Positions 57,602 through 64,000 of a stretch of 64,000 nt of DNA are shown in pieces. The DNA comes from Tunturiibacter gelidiferens (GTDB lineage Bacteria; Acidobacteriota; Terriglobia; Terriglobales; Acidobacteriaceae), in contig NZ_JACHEB010000005.1 of the NCBI RefSeq assembly GCF_014201335.1, positions 124,001 through 188,000 of the forward strand, in the 5' to 3' direction. Numbering within the stretch: the first letter of the stretch is position 1; each line of letters starts with the position of its first letter. The position numbers and the translations under genes were made by a program. The notes beneath the pieces were generated by a model, which had not been told where the DNA came from, did not search any database, and saw only the letters and a list, made by a program, of their open reading frames with translations.

Positions 57602-58894
57602 TTATTTGCGCAAAACTACTACTGTTTCCAGATGAAACGTCTGAGGAAACAGGTCCACGAGATGGAGTTCTTTCAGCTTGTAGCCTGCGTCAACCAACAT
57701 CTTCAGGTCTCGGGCCAGAGTCGTCGGATCGCAGGAGACATAGACGATCTCGGGAGCTGAAATTCGCGTAAGGAACGAGCAAACATCGGCTCCAACACCG
57801 GCTCGTGGCGGGTCCATCACGATCAACTGGGGTCGTTCGCGTTGGATAACCGCGTGGCGGAGAAAGTCGACAGTCGTTGCTTCTACGGCGCGTTTGCCCG
57901 GTCCCTCGAAGGAGTTGATCAAATCGGCGCCGACGGTTTCGACCGCTACGACCTGCTGGAATTTCTTTCCAAGGGCGCGAGAAAATAGTCCCACGCCGGC
58001 GTATAGGTCCCACGCGAGTTGGCCGTTGCGATCTGCCGCGACAATCCGAACAAGTTCGTCGACGAGGAAGCGGTTAACTTGGAAGAAGCCGCCACGGCTT
58101 ATCCAGTAGTCTTCGTCAGCGGCGCGATAGCTTAGCCCGGTTGCGCCCCAACTCTCCAGCGGGCGCGGCTTCTGTACCTGGCGCTGAGGGCCTGTGAGTT
58201 TAAGGAGAGATGTGCCAGCACCTGCGAGCTCCGGTATCACTTGTTTCAAGTGCTCACAGAATGCAGCGAGTCCCGGTTGATCCTTTCGGACGAAGAGGGT
58301 CATCTGAAGTTTCTTTTCGTCGCCGGTTGTAAAGAACTCCACTTCGACGGCATTGATTAGCCAGCGTGCAACGGAAGGTGTTTGCGCTGACACCTGCAAA
58401 AGGCTTTGTGCGGCGCGCCAAAGGATTGGAGCCGCGATAGGGCACTCGCGAATGGCTAGAAATTCGTTGGTGCCTCGACGGTTGTAGCCTACTCTTGGAG
58501 TGCCGTCCAGTTCTTCGATACGCAAGCGCATGCGGTTTCTGTAACCCCATGGTGGGCCGATGTGACTCTCGATATTTGGAAGCGCCATCAATGCGGCGCG
58601 TTCTAGGGTCTGCTGCAGGATGGATGACTTTATCTTTACCTGCGCGGAATATTCGGCGTGCTGATACTGGCATCCGCCACATTCTCCGAAGTGCGAACAA
58701 GTTGGTTTGACGCGATCCTTGGACGCAGTTAGAACCTGTGACAGCAAAACTTCATCAGACGTTTTTTTCTGTTCGACGAGCTGCACTTCGACCAGTTCGC
58801 CTGGTAGCGTAAACGGCACCAGGAGCGCTTTGCCTTCGGGCTCATGAGCCAAACCTGCACCGCCGTAGACGGATTTTTCAATTTGTAACTTCAT
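57602..58894 (-). CDS. rlmD: 23S rRNA (uracil-5-)-methyltransferase, RlmD/TrmA family
   Basis: SAM-dependent RNA m5U methyltransferase, 430 aa. An N-terminal TRAM domain (MKLQIEKSVYGGAGLA) precedes the iron-sulfur cysteines in CSHFGECGGCQYQ and the later RECPIA. The SAM site is WDLYAGVGLFSRAL and the catalytic motifs are VMDPPRAGVG and YVSCDPTTLARDL, containing the nucleophilic Cys. Which uridine is modified cannot be read from sequence, so RlmD versus RlmCD or TrmA-like remains open. Its start overlaps the stop of the upstream gene by 4 bases. Confidence 0.93.
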   Translation of the reverse strand: MKLQIEKSVYGGAGLAHEPEGKALLVPFTLPGELVEVQLVEQKKTSDEVLLSQVLTASKDRVKPTCSHFGECGGCQYQHAEYSAQVKIKSSILQQTLERAALMALPNIESHIGPPWGYRNRMRLRIEELDGTPRVGYNRRGTNEFLAIRECPIAAPILWRAAQSLLQVSAQTPSVARWLINAVEVEFFTTGDEKKLQMTLFVRKDQPGLAAFCEHLKQVIPELAGAGTSLLKLTGPQRQVQKPRPLESWGATGLSYRAADEDYWISRGGFFQVNRFLVDELVRIVAADRNGQLAWDLYAGVGLFSRALGKKFQQVVAVETVGADLINSFEGPGKRAVEATTVDFLRHAVIQRERPQLIVMDPPRAGVGADVCSFLTRISAPEIVYVSCDPTTLARDLKMLVDAGYKLKELHLVDLFPQTFHLETVVVLRK

Positions 58895-59604
58895 CCGTGG
58901 CTCATATAAAAGAGGCTGAGGCGAGGTAGTTTGCAGGCTTCAAGCAATCGCTTCTGGAGAAACTGCTGTTGCACTTGTTTGATCTGGACGGCCTGCATCT
59001 TGCCGCGGTAGGGCGCGAGTTCGCGGGTTGCCTGTTCGCGCAATGTCACCAGCTCTTGTTCTGATGTCGCGTTCGTCAAAGCGGCGAAGATCTTCTCTTC
59101 GAGCACGCTGAGGGTTCGGTCCAGCTCTTCGAGCGAATGCTTTGGTTCAGCGCGCAGGCCGAGAGCGAGTGCACGTAGGCGGACGGCGACTTCAGCGGCA
59201 GTTCCGTCGGCTGGCGAATTGAGTTTCGCCGATTCGATGGCAGCAGCGTTGCCTTCCAGATAGAGTGCTACGCGTTCGGTTTCAAAGCCGCTCTCTGTTT
59301 CGGTTGCGTGATTGGACGCGGCGCCGATGGAGGCTTCCATCGCCTGTTCTACTGCTTCCATGACGCTCTGTGCACACCATGCCAGGCCGTTCACTTTGCG
59401 GGTTCTGATCGTCGCGCGCAGGACTTTTGCATCATGCTTGTCGAAGGCGTTGTCGATTCCGCGCAACACTGCTTCAATGGGGATGCCTGCTTCACGCCAG
59501 GTCTCGATTAGCGCCCAGTCGAGCGTCGAGAGCATGAGGAGGGAGCCACGACGCTGCTGAAACCGCTCCTCGATCTCTGTGAAGTAATTGAAGTAGTTCT
59601 GCAT
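58891..59604 (-). CDS. Conserved-looking protein of unknown function, 237 aa
   Basis: I do not recognise it. It is soluble, helical and Ala/Glu-rich. Blocks worth noting are MQNYFNYFTEIEERFQQRR, MLSTLDWALIETWREAGIP and IEAVLRGIDNAFDKHD near the N-terminus, followed by a long Ala/Glu-rich helix region and a C-terminal half LRALALGLRAEP...LREQATRELAPYRGKM resembling coiled coil. It overlaps rlmD by 4 bases, so translation is coupled and a role with rRNA modification or DNA uptake is possible but unproven. Confidence 0.78.
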   Translation of the reverse strand: MQNYFNYFTEIEERFQQRRGSLLMLSTLDWALIETWREAGIPIEAVLRGIDNAFDKHDAKVLRATIRTRKVNGLAWCAQSVMEAVEQAMEASIGAASNHATETESGFETERVALYLEGNAAAIESAKLNSPADGTAAEVAVRLRALALGLRAEPKHSLEELDRTLSVLEEKIFAALTNATSEQELVTLREQATRELAPYRGKMQAVQIKQVQQQFLQKRLLEACKLPRLSLFYMSHG

Positions 59605-59666
59605 GGGCTCTTCTACATCTTAAGCCAGCGGAGGCGAGCGTGCCGAATGGGTTGCTCCAGTCAGGC

Positions 59667-60473
59667 TCAGCGTCTTCTGTGCCGGTCCAGATTGCGCTCG
59701 TAGATGAGGCGCAGGCCGGTAAGGGTCAGCATCTCGTCGACTGCGCCGATGTACTTCGATCCGCTGGCGATGAGCTTCGCGAGGCCGCCTGTGGCAACAG
59801 TTTTCGTGTCAGGCCCCATCTCGGCGATCATGCGTTCAAGGATGCCATCAACTAGCCCGATGTAGCCGTAGTAGAGACCGATTTGGATGTTGTCTACGGT
59901 TCCGGTTCCGATGACCTTCGCAGGTTTCTTTATGTCGATGCGCGGGAGGCGGGCGGCGCGGGAGAATAGCGCGTCGGCTGAGATGCCAAGACCGGGCGCA
60001 ATTGCGCCGCCAAGAAACTCTCCTTTTTTTGAGAGTGCGTCGAAGGTCGTCGCTGTTCCCATGTCCACGACGATGCAGGGACCACCGAAACGCTCGAAGG
60101 CTGCGACGCAGTTGACGATTCTGTCCGCGCCTAGTTCGGCTGGGTTGTCGGTCAACACAGGGATTCCGGTCTTCACGCCGGGTTCGACGAAGATGGGCTT
60201 GACGTGAAAGTAGAGTTCGCAGACCTGCCGCAGGGTTGAGTCCAACGGAGGCACTACTGATGAGATGGCGATGCCGTCGACGACTCCAAACTCCAGGCCT
60301 TTCAGGCCGAAGAGGTTTCGCAACAGGATGCCGAACTCATCGCTGGTCTGCTTCGACGACGGAGTGGTGATGCGCCAGTTCGCCACGAGCTCCGACCCTG
60401 TTGCGGCTTCGCCAGTGAGGCGATACAGCCCGAGGACGGTGTTTGTGTTTCCTACATCCATGGCCAATAGCAT
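59667..60473 (-). CDS. coaX: Type III pantothenate kinase
   Basis: First step of coenzyme A synthesis, the type insensitive to CoA feedback; 268 aa. I start at 60473 (MLLAMDVGNTNTVLGLY), which has GGGAG nine bases upstream; the frame extends 33 codons further with unrelated sequence overlapping birA. Motifs: DVGNTNT (phosphate-1), TDNPAELGADRIVN (pantothenate GADR site), VVDMGTATTFD (phosphate-2), and GGAIAPGLGISADAL. It lies 25 bases after birA, within the cofactor operon. Confidence 0.95.
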   Translation of the reverse strand: MLLAMDVGNTNTVLGLYRLTGEAATGSELVANWRITTPSSKQTSDEFGILLRNLFGLKGLEFGVVDGIAISSVVPPLDSTLRQVCELYFHVKPIFVEPGVKTGIPVLTDNPAELGADRIVNCVAAFERFGGPCIVVDMGTATTFDALSKKGEFLGGAIAPGLGISADALFSRAARLPRIDIKKPAKVIGTGTVDNIQIGLYYGYIGLVDGILERMIAEMGPDTKTVATGGLAKLIASGSKYIGAVDEMLTLTGLRLIYERNLDRHRRR

Positions 60474-60498
60474 CGTTCGAATCTCCCACGCTGTCTTT

Positions 60499-61317
60499 CT
60501 AGAATGGTCGAACTCCGCCGGAGAGGACGGTGTGAAATTTTCCATCGTCTCCCGTAACGCGCAGAAATCCACGCGAGTCCAACCCAGTCGTCACGCCAGT
60601 ATATCCGCCCGTCTCGTCTACTCGAACACGTTTACCGCGCACCCAGGTCGAGGCTGACTCAAATCTTTCCAGCAGCTTTGGGCTGGTGGATGCGTCGCGT
60701 AGTTCGTCTTCGAGGAGCTTGATTTGTTGATCGAGAGCTCGAAGGAGTTCGATCAGTACGTGTTCGCGGGAGTACGGGTTTCCGCTCTCGCGCCGAAGCG
60801 AGGTCGCTACCGCTTCAATATCTGGGGGGAAGCTCTGGTGATTTACGTTGATGCCGATACCGACGACGGCGAATCGCAGCAAGGTTGGTGTATCGGAGTG
60901 TGAAGGGATGGCGGAGGTCTCGACGAGGATGCCACCGCACTTTTTTTCAGCGAGGAGAAGATCGTTCGGCCAGCGAATGTCGGGTTGGAGGCCGGTGATG
61001 ACGGCGATTGCAGCTTGTGCCGCGAGACCGGTGGCGAGAGAGAGCCAGAGCGCGTCGACGAGTGCCATATGGGGGCGCAGGAGCACGCTGAGATAGAGCC
61101 CGTCGCCGGGGATCGAATGCCAGGCGTGTCCGCCACGGCCGCGACCTGCGGTCTGCTCGTCGGCTATCCATACGCTGCCGTGGGCCGCGCCGGCCTGTGC
61201 GGCTTCGATTGCAAGCAAGTTAGTGGAACCTACAGTTGGAAGGTGCTGCAAGCGGTCTGCAAATGCTGTGCCTGAGAGCGCGGCTGCAACTGAGGATGCG
61301 TCAAATGAATCGGCCAC
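60499..61317 (-). CDS. birA: Biotin--[acetyl-CoA-carboxylase] ligase
   Basis: Attaches biotin to carboxylase carrier domains, 272 aa. The catalytic signature is DEQTAGRGRGGHAWHS; biotin and adenylate residues lie in IRWPNDLLLAEKKCGGILVE split around 130; the C-terminal SH3-like domain ends the chain. No N-terminal helix-turn-helix is present, so it is the monofunctional type without repressor activity. Spaced 7 bases after nadC. Confidence 0.95.
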   Translation of the reverse strand: MADSFDASSVAAALSGTAFADRLQHLPTVGSTNLLAIEAAQAGAAHGSVWIADEQTAGRGRGGHAWHSIPGDGLYLSVLLRPHMALVDALWLSLATGLAAQAAIAVITGLQPDIRWPNDLLLAEKKCGGILVETSAIPSHSDTPTLLRFAVVGIGINVNHQSFPPDIEAVATSLRRESGNPYSREHVLIELLRALDQQIKLLEDELRDASTSPKLLERFESASTWVRGKRVRVDETGGYTGVTTGLDSRGFLRVTGDDGKFHTVLSGGVRPF

Positions 61318-61324
61318 CCGGTCC

Positions 61325-62209
61325 TCAGTAAATATCCGCTGTGATGCGCATGCTTAGATCGGCCGCCGCGGCGGAGTGGGTGAGCGCGCCGACGGAGACG
61401 AAGTCCACTCCGGCTAACGCGTAATCCCGCACTGTCTTCAAATTCATGTTGCCGGAGGCTTCGACAGGAACATTTGGCAGGGTTGCGCGGATCTGCTTGA
61501 TCGCTTTCTTTACCTGCGATGGCGTCATGTTGTCGAGCAGGATAGACTCTGCGCCGCCGGCGATGGCTTGGTCGAGTTCCGGCTGACTGCGGACTTCGAC
61601 CTGCACGACCTGCCCAGTCTTACGGCCTTCGAGTGCGTGTTCGAGCACAATAGGGAGACCGCCGCCGAGCGAGATGTGGTTGTTCTTGATGAGGATGCCG
61701 TCCTGCAGGTCGAGCCGGTGATTGACGCCTCCTCCGCAGCAGACTGCGTACTTATCGAGTGCACGGAGGCCGGGTATGGTTTTGCGTGTGTCGAGAACTT
61801 TTGTCTTTGTTCCGGCGACGGCTTTGACGAACTCGTTGGTCAGGGTTGCGATGCCGCTCATGCGCTGCATCAGGTTAAGGATCACGCGCTCGCAGGACAG
61901 GATCGCCCGCGCGTTGTGGCGGATGACAGCGAGGGTCTGGCCCTTTTTTACTTTTACGCCGTCGAAGATCTCTGGGTGGCTGATGACTTCGAATCGGCCT
62001 ACGGGGGCGGGGGACATCTTTGCGAAGATATCGAGAAAGACTGGGATGCAGCCGAGTCCCGAGACGACACAGGCCTGCTTCGCGATGATGGTTCCGGAGG
62101 CTCGCAGATCTGGGGCGATCGTTAGAGCGGTGGTGACGTCGTTGGCGACTTTGTCTTCTGCCAGGGCAGCTTCAAGGATGGTGCGAATCCGTTTGCTCTT
62201 CCAGTCCAT
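61325..62209 (-). CDS. nadC: Nicotinate-nucleotide pyrophosphorylase (carboxylating)
   Basis: Converts quinolinate and PRPP to nicotinate mononucleotide in de novo NAD synthesis, 294 aa. Motifs: NLMQRMSGIAT, DTRKTIPGLRALDKYAV, GGGVNHRLDLQDGILIKNNH and VEASGNMN. First gene of the minus-strand block nadC-birA-coaX. nadA and nadB are not in the window. Confidence 0.96.
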   Translation of the reverse strand: MDWKSKRIRTILEAALAEDKVANDVTTALTIAPDLRASGTIIAKQACVVSGLGCIPVFLDIFAKMSPAPVGRFEVISHPEIFDGVKVKKGQTLAVIRHNARAILSCERVILNLMQRMSGIATLTNEFVKAVAGTKTKVLDTRKTIPGLRALDKYAVCCGGGVNHRLDLQDGILIKNNHISLGGGLPIVLEHALEGRKTGQVVQVEVRSQPELDQAIAGGAESILLDNMTPSQVKKAIKQIRATLPNVPVEASGNMNLKTVRDYALAGVDFVSVGALTHSAAAADLSMRITADIY

Positions 62210-62261
62210 TCTGTAATCCTAAACCTCTTGTTTTTTGCAAAAAAAATCCCTGAGGCTGACT

Positions 62262-62425
62262 GGGAGGATTTTTTGCTATTTATGGGCTATTTCGAGGGGG
62301 TTTTGGAGAAACTGCGTATTCGGAGTGGTATTTCGCTGGTGAGATTGTGGTGGATTGATGGTGAAACGTGGTGTTTTGGACGTGTGTTTTTGGGAGGTAG
62401 AAAATACGCCGACTTTTGAAGATTT
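62262..62425 (+). repeat. GT-rich dispersed intergenic repeat, copy B
   Basis: Divergent second copy of the element at 30397-30590, in the same orientation. It carries the ordered blocks TTGTGGTG (62345), GATGGTG (62357), CGTGGTG (62367), GGACGTG (62378) and CGACTTTT (62410). Noncoding, upstream of nadC. Confidence 0.6.
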
Positions 62426-62469
62426 TCCTGTGAAAAATCTTTTGTCGGGAGAGGAGGAGGATTTGTGCG

Positions 62470-62644
62470 TAGGTTGCCCTGCGCGGGCGGCTCCCACTGG
62501 GGGTGTGTACCGGCTTCGCCCCGGCCTCCCGATGGTCGGCTGATATCTCATCGCGACCAACGGGAGCGCCAACCGAAGGGGTATACACGTCACGAAGTGA
62601 CCGCACAGCGCGTAGCGGGCTGCCTGCAACCCGTTTTTCTTTGC
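62470..62644. repeat. Long imperfect inverted repeat upstream of nadC, downstream of the DUF2252 gene
   Basis: Left arm 62505-62538 and right arm 62554-62586 are near reverse complements: inner 13-base arms CTCCCGATGGTCG and CGACCAACGGGAG differ at one base, and the match continues outward through GTACCGGCTTCG against CGAAGGGGTATAC. The whole could fold into a large hairpin with a 15-base loop. No gene is supported here; its abrupt GC content differs from the adjoining GT-rich repeat. Confidence 0.6.
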
Positions 62645-63850
62645 CTACGCCGTTGCGTAGAGGCGGCAGTGCTCGAGGTAGGCGGTTTCGTGGCTGGCGA
62701 TGAGTTCGACGATGCTGCTCCACATCCAGCTCGGGGCGTTGAGGGTCTTCGACCGGTTTCTGGTCAGCTCTGCCGCCCATTGCTTGCGGGTGGCAGCGTC
62801 CATCTGGCGGGCGTGGGCTTTGCCGACAATGCAGGCAAGATAGCTGGCGGCGTTGACGGCTTCTTCGCGGGTGAGACGATCGATCTCGAGCTTGAGGTCC
62901 TGGGGCATGAGTTCGCGTAGAACGACGGGGCGCCCGAGGAACTTTGCAGCGAGCATGCGTTCTCCGAGATACGGAGACAGGTTCGATGCGCCGGTGACAA
63001 CTCGCTGGGCGAAGTCTTTGGGCATGTCTGCGTTTTTGGCTGCGGGGGCGGCGGCTCGAACGGCCTCTTTGATATCGACGAGGCAGTACTCCTTGTCTTT
63101 CTTTGGCCCTACGCCGAGCAGGACCGCGTAGCGTAGGCGGCCGAGGGAGCTGCAGCCCTTCATCCAGTAGGCGGCGTCGAGCACGCGGACTTTGGCGTCG
63201 TTGTCGCGGTGTTTGAGCGAGGTGATGAGCTTGCGCGCCTCTTCGGTCTCAAAGAGTTTTGTAATTTCTTCCTTCTCCTGGTCAGAGAGCGCCCAGAAGC
63301 GATCGCCCAGCGGGATGGTTGGCTTGACGTCTTCGATGCGCTCCTGCGCCAGATGCCGCCACTCGCGATTGACAGCTTGATGGAGCACGGTCTCGACGGG
63401 GCGCAGGTTCTTTGGATCTTTCGTTGCCTTCTTAGCGCGTTGGGGGATCATGGCGCTGCAGTATCCCTGAACCATCTGCTCCATCATGAGGGCGGTGGTG
63501 ACACCGGGCAGGTCGGAGCCGCGGGCAGCGGTGGCGAGTGATAGGCCGAGCCGGATGAGGTCATGCGCGGGGTTGCCGATGACGGTCTGATCGAGGTCAC
63601 GGATCTCGATCTCTACTTTGCCGTCGGAGTTGGCGACGGGGCCGAGGTTGCCTACGTGGCAGTCGCCGCAGATCCAAATTGGAGGTCCCTGGGGGAGTTT
63701 GCGGGCGGAGTCGGCCTTGAGCCACTCATAGAACTGGAGTGTGTTTCCACGGACATAGGCGTGCGCAGAGCGTGCCATCTTGAGGCGGCGGCGTTCTTCG
63801 AGGATTGCTTGACGATCGGCTGGTTTGATCTCAACTACTTTTTTCCGCAT
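62645..63850 (-). CDS. DUF2252 family protein
   Basis: 401-aa protein with the DUF2252 signature, which resembles aminoglycoside-phosphotransferase-type kinases. The Brenner-like motif is WICGDCHVGNLGPV, followed by EIEIRDLDQTVIGNPAHDL. The C-terminal part has GKAHARQMDAATRKQW and the aromatic SHETAYLEHCRLY. I start at ATG 63850; TTG 63853 is equivalent, and no strong ribosome site is visible. Function unknown; phosphotransfer is inferred from fold resemblance only. No functional partner nearby. Confidence 0.9.
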   Translation of the reverse strand: MRKKVVEIKPADRQAILEERRRLKMARSAHAYVRGNTLQFYEWLKADSARKLPQGPPIWICGDCHVGNLGPVANSDGKVEIEIRDLDQTVIGNPAHDLIRLGLSLATAARGSDLPGVTTALMMEQMVQGYCSAMIPQRAKKATKDPKNLRPVETVLHQAVNREWRHLAQERIEDVKPTIPLGDRFWALSDQEKEEITKLFETEEARKLITSLKHRDNDAKVRVLDAAYWMKGCSSLGRLRYAVLLGVGPKKDKEYCLVDIKEAVRAAAPAAKNADMPKDFAQRVVTGASNLSPYLGERMLAAKFLGRPVVLRELMPQDLKLEIDRLTREEAVNAASYLACIVGKAHARQMDAATRKQWAAELTRNRSKTLNAPSWMWSSIVELIASHETAYLEHCRLYATA

Positions 63851-63944
63851 CAACCAGTATTAGCAGAAAATTCACATTTGTTGTGTGTCTTGCGTGCGAC
63901 ATGTGCGCGTGGTGAAAGTTTTCGATAGTGATCAGTTTGATGGA

Positions 63945-64000
63945 ATGACTCAACTTGGCGAAGAGACGAATTTCGATCCTCACCTTTTTGAGTGCAGATG
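63945..64000 (+). CDS. Possible start of a gene truncated by the window end
   Basis: An open frame MTQLGEETNFDPHLFECR runs off the end; GTG at 63912 is an alternative in-frame start. GATGGA lies immediately upstream. Only 18 codons are visible, so this is speculative. Confidence 0.22.
   Translation, partial: MTQLGEETNFDPHLFECR

Noticed and set aside
62276-62780. Long minus-strand open frames over the repeat and hairpin
   Set aside because: Translations are Lys/Thr/Pro/His-rich, match the other repeat copy only as noncoding sequence, and lack starts with ribosome sites.

Overview
The window looks like a chromosomal segment from an acidobacterium of the Terriglobia type (Granulicella/Edaphobacter/Terriglobus-like). 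This rests on gene content: a very large Oar-like TonB-dependent receptor with an N-terminal carboxypeptidase-regulatory domain, several secreted glycoside hydrolases, an exosortase paired with one tiny TM-motif-TM substrate, a DprE1/DprE2-like pair, and dispersed GT-rich intergenic repeats. No rRNA, tRNA, CRISPR array, prophage or insertion sequence was found. Most of the window is vertical, chromosome-type content.

Layout. 1-15822 (+) is a secretion and saccharide-uptake region: TonB receptor, GH20 hexosaminidase, a 666-residue secreted protein with an internal duplication, an S9-type exopeptidase homologue that has lost its catalytic serine, a MOSC/ferredoxin-reductase fusion, and a PA14-bearing GH3 glucosidase. 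15874-18525 (-) is gyrB. 18819-23061 (+) holds a tiny His/Gly-rich secreted protein, a GNAT acetyltransferase, rpmI and rplT (without infC), and a DprE1/DprE2-like oxidase/reductase pair. 23058-28254 (-) is a compact operon: cysteine dioxygenase, circularly permuted ATP-grasp, alpha-E protein, acyltransferase-3 and transglutaminase. 28503-30335 (+) is typA, followed by a strong terminator and a repeat. 30669-33584 holds a DUF308-like membrane protein with two TetR-type operator-like sites upstream, a secreted protein of unknown function, and superoxide dismutase.

33784-44003 (+) is a glucose-catabolism region: cytoplasmic GH15 glucoamylase-like enzyme, transketolase, SDR, HAD hydrolase, a collapsed remnant of 6-phosphogluconate dehydrogenase, then zwf, pgl and glucokinase. 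Glucose released by GH15 can enter through glk, zwf and pgl, but the gnd step at this locus has been deleted. 44435-52525 (+) holds a methyltransferase, a secreted M1 aminopeptidase, the exosortase with its 63-residue substrate, and a repeat-linker NHL lipoprotein; a small minus-strand gene lies at 45284-45517.

52610-63850 (-) starts with a GH27 alpha-galactosidase. Next is a tightly packed block transcribed as nadC, birA, coaX, hypothetical, rlmD, comEC, small protein and GNAT (cofactor synthesis, RNA modification and DNA uptake). It ends with a DUF2252 gene. Between nadC and DUF2252 lie a second copy of the GT-rich repeat and a long imperfect inverted repeat.

The most interesting items are the cysteine-dioxygenase/ATP-grasp/alpha-E/acyltransferase/transglutaminase operon, the exosortase whose only visible substrate would leave a roughly ten-residue peptide, the gnd deletion relic, and the Ser-to-Gly S9 homologue. 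All functional assignments come from motif recognition by eye; no database search was possible.
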